From Ramlibacter ginsenosidimutans (GTDB lineage Bacteria; Pseudomonadota; Gammaproteobacteria; Burkholderiales; Burkholderiaceae_C): a DNA stretch of 64,000 nt. The stretch lies in assembly GCF_042678185.1 (NCBI RefSeq), contig NZ_JBHUDQ010000001.1; one strand, 5' to 3'. The notes under the pieces were generated by a model that made no database searches, was not told the DNA's origin, and saw only the letters and a program-made list of their open reading frames with translations. The position numbers were made by a program, and so were the translations under genes. Shown here piece by piece: positions 28,275 to 37,319 of this stretch; position 1 is the stretch's first letter, and the number at the start of each line of letters is the position of its first letter.

Positions 28275-29195
28275 CTACTTGCGCTTGGCGCGCGGATGCG
28301 CCGCGTCGTACGCCTTCGCGAGATGCTGGAAGTCCAGGCGCGTGTAGACCTGCGTCGTGCCGATGTTCGCGTGGCCCAGGAGCTCCTGCACCGCGCGCAG
28401 GTCGCCGCTCGATTGCAGCAGGTGGCTCGCGAACGAGTGGCGCAGCATGTGCGGGTGCACCGGCGTCGCGAGCCCCGCGCGCAGGCTGCGCTGCTTGAGG
28501 CGCTGCCAGATCGCCTGGGCGCTCAGCCGCCCGCCATTGCGGCCCAGGAACAGCGCGGGCTCGCCGGCATGCCGGCCCGCAGCGCGCTGGGCGCTCCACT
28601 CCTTCAGCGCCTGCAGCGCCTTGCCACCGACCGGCACCGTGCGGCGCTTGCTGCCCTTGCCCAGCACGTGGGCTTCGCCGGCCTGCGCGTCGATCCAGCC
28701 ACGCGCTGCGGTGCTCGCCTGCACATCCAGGCCCACCAGTTCGCCCACGCGCAGGCCGCATCCGTACAGAAGTTCCACGATGGCGGCGTCCCGCGCCTCC
28801 ATCCACGGATCCGCCCCGTCGCCGGTGTATTCCGCGAACTGCACTGCTTCGTCGACGCCCAGCGCCTTGGGCAGCGGCTTGGGCGCCTTGGGGGCGCGCA
28901 CGTCCTGCACCGGATTGCTCTGCACCAGTCCTTCGCGTCCCAGCCAGGTGTAGAACCCGCGCCAGCCGGAGAGGATCAACGCGATGCCGCGACCCGAGCG
29001 GCCGCCCGAGTGCATCTGCGCCACCCAGCGACGGATGTGCGCGTTCTGCACCTGCAGCAAGCCGACGCGGGCCTGGGTGGCGTTCTCCGAGAGCTTCTGC
29101 AGGTCCAGCGCATAGAGTTCCACCGTGCGCGCGGCGAGGCGCTTTTCCACGCGCACGTGTTCGAGGTAGCGCTCGACCAGTGCGACGTCGTCCAT
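28275..29195 (-). CDS. xerC: tyrosine recombinase XerC
   Basis: XerC, with XerD, resolves chromosome dimers at dif during division. The product is 306 residues: a core-binding N-terminal domain (about 1-95) and a catalytic domain with R in GCGLRVGELVGL, HxxR in HMLRHSFASHLL, H/W-region LGHANIGTTQ, and the nucleophilic tyrosine in TQVYTRLD. It lies five bases after a DUF484 gene and dapF, the common dapF-DUF484-xerC order, so it is the host enzyme rather than a phage integrase. Confidence 0.94.
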   Translation of the reverse strand: MDDVALVERYLEHVRVEKRLAARTVELYALDLQKLSENATQARVGLLQVQNAHIRRWVAQMHSGGRSGRGIALILSGWRGFYTWLGREGLVQSNPVQDVRAPKAPKPLPKALGVDEAVQFAEYTGDGADPWMEARDAAIVELLYGCGLRVGELVGLDVQASTAARGWIDAQAGEAHVLGKGSKRRTVPVGGKALQALKEWSAQRAAGRHAGEPALFLGRNGGRLSAQAIWQRLKQRSLRAGLATPVHPHMLRHSFASHLLQSSGDLRAVQELLGHANIGTTQVYTRLDFQHLAKAYDAAHPRAKRK

Positions 29196-29200
29196 GCGCT

Positions 29201-29878
29201 TCAGCGGGGGCGCAGGCGGGACAGCGCGGCGCTGGCGAGTTCGGCGATGCGCTCGAGGAAGTCGGTGGCGAAGCCGGCCTGGAAGCGCTGCGGATCCGGC
29301 GAGGCCAGCACCAGCATGCCGAAGGCCGGGCCGGCGCCGTTCGCTGCGCCCGGGCGCAGCGCGATCAGCGCGATCGACATCGCCGTGTCCGGATCTTCCA
29401 GCCAGCCCACCGCCTCGATGCCGGTGGCCATGCCGCAATACGGCTGCGCGAGCGAGGAGGCGAAGCTCTTGGCGTCCTCGCTCACGCCCTGCGCGAAGGG
29501 CTCGTTGGCGTAGCGCGCGTCCACGTCCCAGACCTTCAGGGCCACCTGCGGGACGAGGAACTGCGACTGCAATTCGGCGGCCAGCGTGGCCGGCAGCGCG
29601 CGCGTGGACTGCACCAGCAGCAGCGACTGGGCCCAGCGGTGCACGCGGTCGGAGATCACCATGTTCTCGTTGCCGTGCCGCACCATGTCCATGATGCGGT
29701 GCTCCAGCGCCTTGATCTTTTCGCGCAGCATCTCGGCCTGCCGCTCCTGCAGGCTCACCGCGCGATTGCCATGCGGGCTGGTGAGCAGTACCGAGGCGAG
29801 CAGTTGCGCGTGCCGCTCGAAGAAGTCGGGGCTGTTCGCCAGGTAGTTGGCGATGTCGTCTTCGGTGATCGGGTTCAT
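29201..29878 (-). CDS. DUF484 (GAF-like) family protein
   Basis: The product is 225 residues with the family start ITEDDIANYLANSPDFFERH, a coiled segment around residues 50-75 (SLQERQAEMLREKIKALEHR), and a GAF-like C-terminal half. The family's function is not established; it is commonly encoded between dapF and xerC, as here. The ATG at 29878 is chosen. In-frame ATGs a few codons upstream are possible because no strong ribosome-binding site decides it. Confidence 0.85.
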   Translation of the reverse strand: MNPITEDDIANYLANSPDFFERHAQLLASVLLTSPHGNRAVSLQERQAEMLREKIKALEHRIMDMVRHGNENMVISDRVHRWAQSLLLVQSTRALPATLAAELQSQFLVPQVALKVWDVDARYANEPFAQGVSEDAKSFASSLAQPYCGMATGIEAVGWLEDPDTAMSIALIALRPGAANGAGPAFGMLVLASPDPQRFQAGFATDFLERIAELASAALSRLRPR

Positions 29879-29895
29879 CTGTGGGGGGCCCATCC

Positions 29896-30765
29896 TCATT
29901 CCTGCAATTCGATTTCGCCTTCGAAGACCGTCACCGCCGGTCCCGTCATGAACACCGGGGCATCGCCGCCGGCCCATTCGATGGTGAGCTTGCCGCCGCG
30001 GGTCTCCACGTCGACCCGTGCGTCGAGCTTGCCCAGCCGGATGCCCGCCACGACCGCGGCGCAGGCGCCGGTGCCGCAGGCGAGCGTCTCGCCGGCGCCG
30101 CGCTCCCACACGCGCAGCCGGATATGGCTGCGGTCCTGGATCTCCATGAAGCCGGCGTTCACCCGCTTGGGAAAGCGCGAGTGCCGCTCAATGAGCGGAC
30201 CCTGCTGCGCCACCGGCGCGTGGTCCGCGTCGGCGACTTCCTGCACCGCGTGCGGATTGCCCATGGACAGCACCGCCACGGCGACGATCTGCGACTCGGC
30301 ATAGGTCCCGAGCGCCAGGTGCCATTTCAGCCAGTTGCCATCCTTGTGCGGGCTGAGCCCCGCGGCCACGAAAGGCACCTGCTCCAGCGCGAACACCGGC
30401 TGGCCCATGTCCACGGTGACCCGGCCATCCGGGTTCAGCCGCGGCTCGATCACGCCCGAGAGCGTCTGGACGCGGATGCGGTCGCCCTGGGCCAGGCCCT
30501 TGTCGGCGACGTAACGTGCGAAGCAGCGCGCTCCATTGCCGCACTGCTCCACCTCGCCGCCGTCGGCGTTGTGGATCACGTACTCGAAGTCGACGCCGGG
30601 CGCCGGCGAAGGCCGCACCGACAGCACCTGGTCGGCGCCGACGCCGAAGTGCCGATCGGCGAGCTGCCGGTACTGCGCGGGCGTGAGGTTCAGGCGCTGG
30701 CGCGTTTCATCGAGCACGACGAAATCGTTGCCCGCTCCCTGCATCTTGGTGAAACGGATGCGCAT
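29896..30765 (-). CDS. dapF: diaminopimelate epimerase
   Basis: DapF converts LL- to meso-diaminopimelate, supplying lysine synthesis and the MurE substrate. The product is 289 residues. MQGAGNDFVV near the N-terminus, the first catalytic cysteine in EQCGNGARC (C75) and the second in LACGTGACAAVV are present. An inserted segment VADADHAPVAQQGP lies mid-protein. It is probably co-transcribed with the DUF484 gene and xerC downstream. Confidence 0.96.
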   Translation of the reverse strand: MRIRFTKMQGAGNDFVVLDETRQRLNLTPAQYRQLADRHFGVGADQVLSVRPSPAPGVDFEYVIHNADGGEVEQCGNGARCFARYVADKGLAQGDRIRVQTLSGVIEPRLNPDGRVTVDMGQPVFALEQVPFVAAGLSPHKDGNWLKWHLALGTYAESQIVAVAVLSMGNPHAVQEVADADHAPVAQQGPLIERHSRFPKRVNAGFMEIQDRSHIRLRVWERGAGETLACGTGACAAVVAGIRLGKLDARVDVETRGGKLTIEWAGGDAPVFMTGPAVTVFEGEIELQE

Positions 30766-30772
30766 GCCCGGA

Positions 30773-31405
30773 TTATCCGCGCAGGCGGTCCAGATAGCGA
30801 TCCACGAAGAACAAGCGGTCCTGCCCCCACCAGCGCTCAGGGTGCCCGCGCACGATGAAGGTCGGCGCGCCGAACACGCCCAGCCGCACCGCCTCCTCGC
30901 TGAAGGCATCGTATTCCCGCTGCACCGAGGCCGAACGCTCCAGCGCCTGCAAGGCGACGCCGTCGTAGCCGTTCTCGTCGGCCACCGCGATGCGCACCTG
31001 GGCCTGCGAGGTGTCGCGCTCCTCCGCCCACAATGCGCGCAGCAGCGCATGCGACAGCACGAAGGCGTCCAGCCCCTGCTGCTGCGCGGCGATCACCATC
31101 CAGCCCGCGTACTTGTTCCAGTCCGGATCCTGCGGCATGGACTGCGGGTAGTGCTTCGGCTCCAGCGTCAGCGGCATGCCCAGGTAGTCGCGCCAGCGGG
31201 CCAGCTCCTCCGCGTGGTAGCTGCGGCGCGCGGGCGGCCGCGTGCGGATGGGGATGCCACCGGTCTGCACCACCACCGCCTGGAAGTCGTAGGGCTTCAA
31301 CACCAGCTTGACCTTGTGACGGCGCACCACGTCCTGCAGCTGCGGACCGGCAAAATAGGCCCAGGGCGATGACAGGCTGTAATAGCAGTCCAGTTGAATC
31401 GTCAT
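30773..31405 (-). CDS. 2-hydroxychromene-2-carboxylate isomerase / DsbA-like oxidoreductase family
   Basis: The product is 210 residues of thioredoxin/kappa-class GST type. The N-terminal YYSLSSPWAYFAGPQL carries the catalytic serine of HCCA isomerases. There is no CxxC motif, which argues against a disulfide role. GVFGAPTFIV and WGQDRLFFVD near the C-terminus are conserved. The family isomerises hydroxychromene carboxylates in naphthalene-type degradation using glutathione. No other aromatic pathway genes lie nearby, so the true substrate is open. Confidence 0.85.
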   Translation of the reverse strand: MTIQLDCYYSLSSPWAYFAGPQLQDVVRRHKVKLVLKPYDFQAVVVQTGGIPIRTRPPARRSYHAEELARWRDYLGMPLTLEPKHYPQSMPQDPDWNKYAGWMVIAAQQQGLDAFVLSHALLRALWAEERDTSQAQVRIAVADENGYDGVALQALERSASVQREYDAFSEEAVRLGVFGAPTFIVRGHPERWWGQDRLFFVDRYLDRLRG

Positions 31406-31422
31406 CCGCGGATTATCGACTC

Positions 31423-32928
31423 GTGAACCTTCCCGTCTTCGCCCTTCCGCCCGTGCCGCCGCAATCCATCGCCAGTCCGCGCGACGAAGCCGCATTGGCG
31501 CGGCTCGCGCGCGACGCCCGCGCGCAGCTCGCGCGGCTGAACTATCCACCCGCGAACTGGGTGCCGCCGGCGACCGCGCCCGACGGCACGTCGGTCGTCG
31601 ACGTGCTCGTAGCCGGCGCCGGCATGTGCGGGCAGACCGCGGGCTACGCCTTGCTGCGCGAAGGCATCGCGAACCTGCGCGTCGTCGACCGCGCGGCGCG
31701 CGGCGACGAAGGGCCGTGGAGCACCTACGCGCGCATGCTCACGCTGCGCAGTCCCAAGCACCTCACCGGGCCCGACCTCGGCGTGCCCGCCCTCACCTTC
31801 CGGGCCTGGTACGAGGCGCAGCACGGCGAGGAGGGTTGGACCGCATTGCACAAGGTCGGCCGCATCGACTGGCGCGACTACCTGCTGTGGGTGCGCGAGA
31901 CCGTGGGCCTGCCCGTGGACAACGGCGTCACCCTGCTGTCGATCGATGACGAGGGCAGCCTGTTGCGCGCGCGCCTGCAGTCGGCGCAGGGCGAAGAGAC
32001 CGTGTGGGCGCGCAAGATCGTACTGGCCCTCGGCCGCGACGGCAGCGGCGCGCCGCGCTGGCCAGCGTTCCCTTCCTTGCGGCGCGACGACCCGCACGCG
32101 GCGGGCCGCGTCTTCCATTCCGCCGACGCGATCGACTTCGAAGCGCTGCGCGGCCGGCGCGTCGCCGTGCTCGGCGCCGGCGCGTCCGCGTTCGACAACG
32201 CCGCCTGCGCGCTGGAAGCGGGCGCGCGCGTGGAGCTGTTCGCGCGGCGGCCCTTCCTGCCGCAGGTGAACAAGAGCAAGTGGACGGCCTTCGCCGGCTT
32301 CTTCCGCGGCTTCGAGGCGCTGGACGACGCCCGCAAGTGGCGCTTCTATACCTACATCTTCGAGGAGCAGGTGCCGCCGCCCTGGGAGACGGTGCGACGC
32401 TGCGATGCGCACGCCGGCTTCGCCTTGCACCTGGCGACGCCCTGGACCGACGTGCGCCCGCAAGCCGACGGCGTGCTGGTCACGACGTCCGCGGGCACCG
32501 AGCGCTTCGACGCCGTGATCTTCGGCACGGGCTTCGACGTGGACCTGCTGGAGCGGCCGGAGCTCGCGCGCTACGCCGGCGCCATCGACACCTGGGCGCG
32601 GCACGTGCCGGCGGACCAGGCGCAGCGGCACGCGGAGTCCGCGCGCTTCCCTTATCTCGGCAACGGCTTTGAGCTGCGAGCGACGGGAGAGGAGCATCGC
32701 GCTGCGCTCGCCAACCTGCACCTGTTCAACTGGGGCAGCACCTTGAGCCACGGCGCGCTCGCGGGCGACATCCCGGGGCTCGCCATCGGCGCGAGCCGGC
32801 TCGCGCACGCGATCGCCCGGGACCTGTTCGTCGCCGATGCGGACCTGCACTGGGAGCGCCTGCAGGCGCTGGAAGAGCCCGAGCTGCTGCCGACGAAGTG
32901 GTACGTGCCGCCGGCGGACCGCTGCTGA
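31423..32928 (+). CDS. FAD/NAD(P)-binding oxidoreductase (flavin monooxygenase-like)
   Basis: The product is 501 residues from a GTG at 31423. An FAD Rossmann motif (VLVAGAGMCGQTAG) is near residue 63, and a second dinucleotide motif (VAVLGAGASAFDNA) is near residue 247. A W-x-x-P-SP-type segment (MLTLRSPKHLTGPD) and a late FGTGFDVD resemble flavin-containing monooxygenases. The substrate is unknown. It diverges from the isomerase gene with only 17 bases between the start codons, so its promoter must lie within the neighbouring gene, or the real start is further downstream. Confidence 0.75.
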   Translation: MNLPVFALPPVPPQSIASPRDEAALARLARDARAQLARLNYPPANWVPPATAPDGTSVVDVLVAGAGMCGQTAGYALLREGIANLRVVDRAARGDEGPWSTYARMLTLRSPKHLTGPDLGVPALTFRAWYEAQHGEEGWTALHKVGRIDWRDYLLWVRETVGLPVDNGVTLLSIDDEGSLLRARLQSAQGEETVWARKIVLALGRDGSGAPRWPAFPSLRRDDPHAAGRVFHSADAIDFEALRGRRVAVLGAGASAFDNAACALEAGARVELFARRPFLPQVNKSKWTAFAGFFRGFEALDDARKWRFYTYIFEEQVPPPWETVRRCDAHAGFALHLATPWTDVRPQADGVLVTTSAGTERFDAVIFGTGFDVDLLERPELARYAGAIDTWARHVPADQAQRHAESARFPYLGNGFELRATGEEHRAALANLHLFNWGSTLSHGALAGDIPGLAIGASRLAHAIARDLFVADADLHWERLQALEEPELLPTKWYVPPADRC

Positions 32929-32973
32929 AGTCCCCTGCCGGCGCGGGCGGCACGGGACGCGCGGACGGCCGGC

Positions 32974-33975
32974 TCAGTCGATGTGGATCTTCGCCGCCTT
33001 CACCACCTCCGCCCACTTGAGGCGGTTGGCGTGCACGGTCTGGCGGAACTGCTCCGGCGTCTCCAGCCGGATCGTGTTACCGGCGCTTTCCAGCTTCACG
33101 CGCACCTCGGGGTCCTGCAGCACCTGGCGCACCGCGGCGTTGATCTTCGCGACGATCGCCGGGTCCGTATTCTTCGGTGCGAACAGCGCGAACCAGGTCG
33201 ACGAATCGAAACCCTGCGTGCCGGGGATGCCGCTTTCGCCGATGGTCGGGACCTCCTGGATCGCCGCGACGCGCTTGGCCGTCGTCACGCCCAGCAGGCG
33301 CACCTTGCCCGCCTTGTACTGGCCCAGCACCGTCTGCACCTGGTTCATGATGCAGCAGGCCTCGCCCTTCAGCACGCCTTGCATGGCCTCCGGGCCGCCC
33401 TTGTAAGGCACGTGCACCATGTCCAGGCCCAGCTTCGAGTTGAGTTCGGCGAAAGCCATGTGGGTGCCCGTGCCGTTGCCGGTGGACGCGTAGTTGTACT
33501 TGCCGGGATTCGCGCGCACCAGGTCGACGAACTCCTTGAAGGTCTTCACGTTCATCACGTCGGGATTGATCGTGAGCACGTTGGAGACATCCAGGATCGG
33601 CGTCACCGGCACGAAGTCCGCTTCCACGTCGAAGGGCAGTTTCTTGTAGAGCGCGGCGTTGCTGCCGTGCGTGGCGGCCGTCCCGAACACCAGCGTGTAC
33701 CCGTCCGGCCTGGCGCGCGACACGTATTCGAGCGCGACGTTGCCGGCGGCGCCGACCTTGTAGTCGATGATCACCGGCTGCCCCAGCACCTTGCCGAGCG
33801 GGTCCTGCAGGATCCGCCCCACCACGTCCACGCCCGAACCGGGCGGAAAGGTCATCACGATGGTGACGGGCTGCTGCGGCCAGGCAGCGGGCCCCTGCGC
33901 TTGCGCGAGCGGGGCCAGGGCCAGGGCGGCGAGCGCGGCGACGAAGGCGCGGCGCAGGAACGAGGGGGTGGTCAC
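32974..33975 (-). CDS. Bug-family tripartite tricarboxylate transporter substrate-binding protein
   Basis: This is a periplasmic solute receptor of 333 residues. A signal peptide runs to about ALAPLAQA. The mature part has the Bug signatures FPPGSGVDVVGRI, VGAAGNVALEYVSRA and HVPYKGGPEAM. The start is a GTG at 33975 with AGGAG eight bases upstream. Bug proteins bind carboxylates, amides or similar ligands, and are often orphans far from tctAB permeases, as here. The ligand cannot be read from sequence. Confidence 0.88.
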   Translation of the reverse strand: MTTPSFLRRAFVAALAALALAPLAQAQGPAAWPQQPVTIVMTFPPGSGVDVVGRILQDPLGKVLGQPVIIDYKVGAAGNVALEYVSRARPDGYTLVFGTAATHGSNAALYKKLPFDVEADFVPVTPILDVSNVLTINPDVMNVKTFKEFVDLVRANPGKYNYASTGNGTGTHMAFAELNSKLGLDMVHVPYKGGPEAMQGVLKGEACCIMNQVQTVLGQYKAGKVRLLGVTTAKRVAAIQEVPTIGESGIPGTQGFDSSTWFALFAPKNTDPAIVAKINAAVRQVLQDPEVRVKLESAGNTIRLETPEQFRQTVHANRLKWAEVVKAAKIHID

Positions 33976-34082
33976 GCGGAGTACTCCTGAAAGGGGCGAC
34001 CGCGCATTGTGGCAAGCCCCATGCCTTCTTTCCAGCATGAGCTTATGCTGCGCGCTTCCCCGCAAGACCCCTCCGCAACACC

Positions 34083-34622
34083 ATGCGCATTCCCGACTGG
34101 ACTCCCGAACGCAAGCCGCAACCGCAGGACCTGGTGCAGGCCATCCTGGAACGCCGCGGCGGCCAGCTGATCAACCTGGACCGCGCCCTGCTCTGGAGCG
34201 AACCGCTCGCCCGCGGCTGGAACACCTACCTGAAGGCGGTGCGCACCGGCCTCGGCGCGAGCCGGCAGTTGCGCGAGATCGGCATCTGCACGGTGGCCCT
34301 GATCACCGGCGCGGCCTACGAGTACCACCACCACGCCCCGGACTACCTCGCCGCCGGCGGCACGCAGGCGAGCCTGGACGCGCTGCAGGCCTACGTGCAA
34401 GGCGGCGCCCGTGGCGAGCCCTCCGGCCTCGCGGGCGACGAAGCCCTGGTCGTGCAATACGCGGCGCAGATGACGCGTGACGTCAAGGTCGAGGACGCGG
34501 TCTTCGCCCGGATGCAGCAGCGATTCGAGACGACCGAACTGGTGGAGATCACCTCCGCGATCGCCACCTACAACATGGTGGCGCGCTTCCTCGTCGCACT
34601 CGGCGTGAGCCCCGAGTCCTGA
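34083..34622 (+). CDS. carboxymuconolactone decarboxylase / AhpD-like family protein
   Basis: The product is 179 residues of helical AhpD-like fold. The core block is LREIGICTVALITGAAYEYHHHA, in which the CxxC of AhpD-type peroxidases is absent; only one cysteine remains. The Y-E-x-x-x-H pattern matches carboxymuconolactone-decarboxylase-like members used in catabolic clusters. It lies between two Bug receptor genes transcribed from the other strand, which hints at a role in metabolising the imported acid. That link is inference. Confidence 0.75.
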   Translation: MRIPDWTPERKPQPQDLVQAILERRGGQLINLDRALLWSEPLARGWNTYLKAVRTGLGASRQLREIGICTVALITGAAYEYHHHAPDYLAAGGTQASLDALQAYVQGGARGEPSGLAGDEALVVQYAAQMTRDVKVEDAVFARMQQRFETTELVEITSAIATYNMVARFLVALGVSPES

Positions 34623-34640
34623 GGACGCAGCGGGCGGAGC

Positions 34641-35612
34641 TCACTCCGCCTTGATGTTGTTCTCCTTCACCACGCGCGCCCAGGTATCGAGCTGCTTGTC
34701 GATGAAGGTGCGCGCGGTTTCCGGCGAGCCGCCCACGACCGTGATGCCCTGCTGCTCCAGCCGGTGCGCGATGTCGGGGACCTTCAGCGCCTTGTTGATC
34801 TCCTCGTTCATGCGCTTCACCACCTCCGGCGGCGCCTTCGCGGAGGCGAGCACGGCCCACCAGGTCGGCGCGTCGAACGCCGGGAAGCCGCTTTCGGCCA
34901 CCGTCGGCACGTCGGGCAGTTCGGGCGAGCGCTTGCTGGTGGTGACGGCCAGCGGCCGCAGGCGCTTGCTGTCGATGTGCGGCTTGGTGACGAACACCGA
35001 GGCGATCGAAAGCGGCACGTGGCCCGCCACGACGTCCTGCATCAGCGGGCCGCCGCCCTTGTAGGGCACGTGCGTCATCTCCAGGTGGCCGTCCTTCGCG
35101 AGCAGGGTCATCGCCAGGTGGCCCAGGCTGCCCGAACCGATGGTGCCGAAGCTCACGTTCTTGTTTGCCTTGGCCGCCGCCACGACGTCGGCGAAGGTCT
35201 TGTACTCGGAGTTCGCCGGCGTGGCGATCACCATCGGCGAGGTGCCGATCAGGATGACCGGCGCCAGGTCCTTCTTCGTGTCGTACGAGAGATTCGGGAT
35301 CAGCGACTGGTTGACGCCGTGCGTGTCGAACACGACCGCGAAGCTGTAGCCGTCGCCACCGCCGTGCGCGACGGCTGCCGTGCCTATGGTGCCGGAGGCG
35401 CCGCCCTTGTTCTCCACGATGACCGTCTGCCCGAGCTGCTGCGTGAGCTGCGGCGCCAGGATGCGCGCCACCTGGTCCACCGAGCCGCCGGGCGGGAACA
35501 CCGCGACCAGCCGGATGGGGCCGCGCTTGGGCCAGTCGCCCACCTGGGCGTGGGCCGGGACGACAGCGCAGGCGGCGAGCGCCAGCGCGAGGAAGGTTCT
35601 GCGGGTGTTCAT
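34641..35612 (-). CDS. Bug-family tripartite tricarboxylate transporter substrate-binding protein
   Basis: The product is 323 residues with signal peptide MNTRRTFLALALAACAVV up to AHAQ, and Bug signatures FPPGGSVDQVARI, ENKGGASGTIG and HVPYKGGGPLMQD. The ATG at 35612 gives a regular twin-arginine-free signal. It is convergent with the AhpD-like gene and divergent from the Nudix/MBL fusion. It is clearly distinct from the receptor at 32974, so the two are unlikely to be a recent duplication. Confidence 0.88.
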   Translation of the reverse strand: MNTRRTFLALALAACAVVPAHAQVGDWPKRGPIRLVAVFPPGGSVDQVARILAPQLTQQLGQTVIVENKGGASGTIGTAAVAHGGGDGYSFAVVFDTHGVNQSLIPNLSYDTKKDLAPVILIGTSPMVIATPANSEYKTFADVVAAAKANKNVSFGTIGSGSLGHLAMTLLAKDGHLEMTHVPYKGGGPLMQDVVAGHVPLSIASVFVTKPHIDSKRLRPLAVTTSKRSPELPDVPTVAESGFPAFDAPTWWAVLASAKAPPEVVKRMNEEINKALKVPDIAHRLEQQGITVVGGSPETARTFIDKQLDTWARVVKENNIKAE

Positions 35613-35640
35613 GCGCCTCCAGCGTGATGTAATCGAGCGC

Positions 35641-37275
35641 ATGGTAAGAGCCAGCCAGCTTCTGCATGCTCAGCGTGAACCCGCAGTGCCGCGCCCCGCC
35701 GCGACCGTCCTGCTGCTGCGGGATGCGCCCGGCGGCATCGAAGTGCTGATGACGCGCCGCTCCGCGACGGCGAGCTTCGCGCCCGGCGCCTACGTCTTTC
35801 CCGGCGGCGGCATCGACGCTGGCGACGCGCAGGCGGCCGACACCGCGGCCCGCCGCCCCACGCAGCAGGACGCGCACTTCGTCGCCGCCATTGCCGCGAT
35901 CCGCGAGAGCTTCGAGGAGCTGGGCGTGCTGCTGGCGCACCGGGCGGACGGCCGCCCCGCGGACGCATCCGACATCGCTGCCCTGGATCGCCACCAGCCC
36001 TTCGTGGCGCAGTGCCGCGCGCGCGGCCTGACCCTCGCGGCCGACGAGGTGTTCGTGCTCGCGCACTGGATCACCGACCGCGACCTGCCGCGGCGCTTCG
36101 ACGTGCCCTTCCTGGTGGCGCGCATGCCGCAAGGCCAGTCGCCGGTGGCCGACGAGGCGGAGCAGTTCGAGCCCGTGTGGGTGCGCCCTGCGGACGCGCT
36201 CGCGCGCCACGAGGCCGGCCAGTTCTTCATGATCTTCCCGACCATCCGCACGCTCCAGCGGCTGGCGAAGCTCGATGACGTCGCCGCCGTGCTGGCCGCC
36301 TGCGCGGGCGAGCAGCCCCTGTGGACCAGTTCGCCGCGCGCAGGCTGGGTGAAAGGCGCCGAGACGCGCTTCATGGAGCACGAGATGCCTTACGGCGAGC
36401 TCGCGCTGGTGAGTCCGGACGGCCAGATCGTGCACCACCTCGACTGGCAAACCGAGCAACCGGTGGCGCTGCTGAAGAACGTGATGCGCATGACGGCGCC
36501 CAATCCCGGCGTGATGACCGGGCCCGGCACCAACAGCTACATCGTGGGCGACCCGCACACCGGCTACATCGTGATCGACCCCGGTCCGGAAGACGCGGAG
36601 CACCAGCAGAAACTCTGGCGCGCCACCCATGGCGACATCCGCATGATCGTGTGCACGCATTCGCACGCGGACCACTCGCCCGGCGCGCGGCCGCTGCAGG
36701 CGCTGTGCGCGCAGCGACCGCCCATCCTGGGCCTCGCCTCGGCGCCCACCGCGCGCCCGGCAAGCGCGTTCACGCCCGACCGCGCACTGGCCGACGGCGA
36801 GGTGCTCACGCTCGCGGGCGGCGGCACCACGCACAGCCTCCAGGTGATGCACACCCCGGGACACGCGGCCAACCACCTGTGCCTGGTGTTGATGGAAGAC
36901 GGCCTGCTCTTCTCGGGCGACCACATCCTCAACGGCAGCACCACGGTGGTCGATCCGCCCGACGGCGACATGACGGCCTACCTCGACTCGCTCGATCGCC
37001 TGTCCGCCGCGTGTGAACAAGTTGGCATCGACTTCATTCTTCCGGCGCACGGTCACGTGCTCGGTTTCGCCAGCCAGGCGATCGCGCACCTGAAGGCGCA
37101 CCGGCTGCAGCGCGAGGCACGCATCGTCGCTGCCATGCGCCAGCGGCCGCACGGCACGCTGGAGGATTGGGTCGAACTCGCCTATGCCGACGTGCCGCCG
37201 CGCATGTGGCCGCTCGCCCAGCGCTCGCTGCTGGCGCACGTACAACGGATCGAGGCCTTGCAACTGGCCGGATAG
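35641..37275 (+). CDS. Nudix-like domain fused to metallo-beta-lactamase hydrolase
   Basis: The product is 544 residues. The N-terminal half (about 18-240) is Nudix-like. PGGGIDAGD and IRESFEELGVLL correspond to the Nudix box, but the first glutamate of the box is not in its usual place, so activity is uncertain. The C-terminal half (about 285-500) is a metallo-beta-lactamase fold with THSHADHS (339-346), MHTPGHA, SGDHIL and LPAHG, a complete two-metal set. Similar fusions are annotated as MBL hydrolases in Burkholderiales. A joint role in acyl-CoA or nucleotide clean-up is possible but unproven. Confidence 0.8.
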   Translation: MVRASQLLHAQREPAVPRPAATVLLLRDAPGGIEVLMTRRSATASFAPGAYVFPGGGIDAGDAQAADTAARRPTQQDAHFVAAIAAIRESFEELGVLLAHRADGRPADASDIAALDRHQPFVAQCRARGLTLAADEVFVLAHWITDRDLPRRFDVPFLVARMPQGQSPVADEAEQFEPVWVRPADALARHEAGQFFMIFPTIRTLQRLAKLDDVAAVLAACAGEQPLWTSSPRAGWVKGAETRFMEHEMPYGELALVSPDGQIVHHLDWQTEQPVALLKNVMRMTAPNPGVMTGPGTNSYIVGDPHTGYIVIDPGPEDAEHQQKLWRATHGDIRMIVCTHSHADHSPGARPLQALCAQRPPILGLASAPTARPASAFTPDRALADGEVLTLAGGGTTHSLQVMHTPGHAANHLCLVLMEDGLLFSGDHILNGSTTVVDPPDGDMTAYLDSLDRLSAACEQVGIDFILPAHGHVLGFASQAIAHLKAHRLQREARIVAAMRQRPHGTLEDWVELAYADVPPRMWPLAQRSLLAHVQRIEALQLAG

Positions 37276-37319
37276 CGCACCCGAAAGTACACTGCTCCCA
37301 GGCTCCTGGAGGAGATGGG

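Noticed and set aside
28275..29195. Tyrosine recombinase as an integrase marking a genomic island
   Set aside because: It sits in the conserved dapF-DUF484-xerC order and has XerC length and motifs.
30773..34622. An aromatic degradation cluster (isomerase, flavin oxidoreductase, CMD-like protein, Bug receptors)
   Set aside because: The genes lie on alternating strands with separate promoters, and no ring-cleavage or ring-hydroxylating enzymes are present, so a joint pathway is not supported.
32974..35612. Two Bug receptors as a tandem duplication
   Set aside because: They share only family-level motifs, differ in length and signal peptide, and are separated by an unrelated gene on the other strand.
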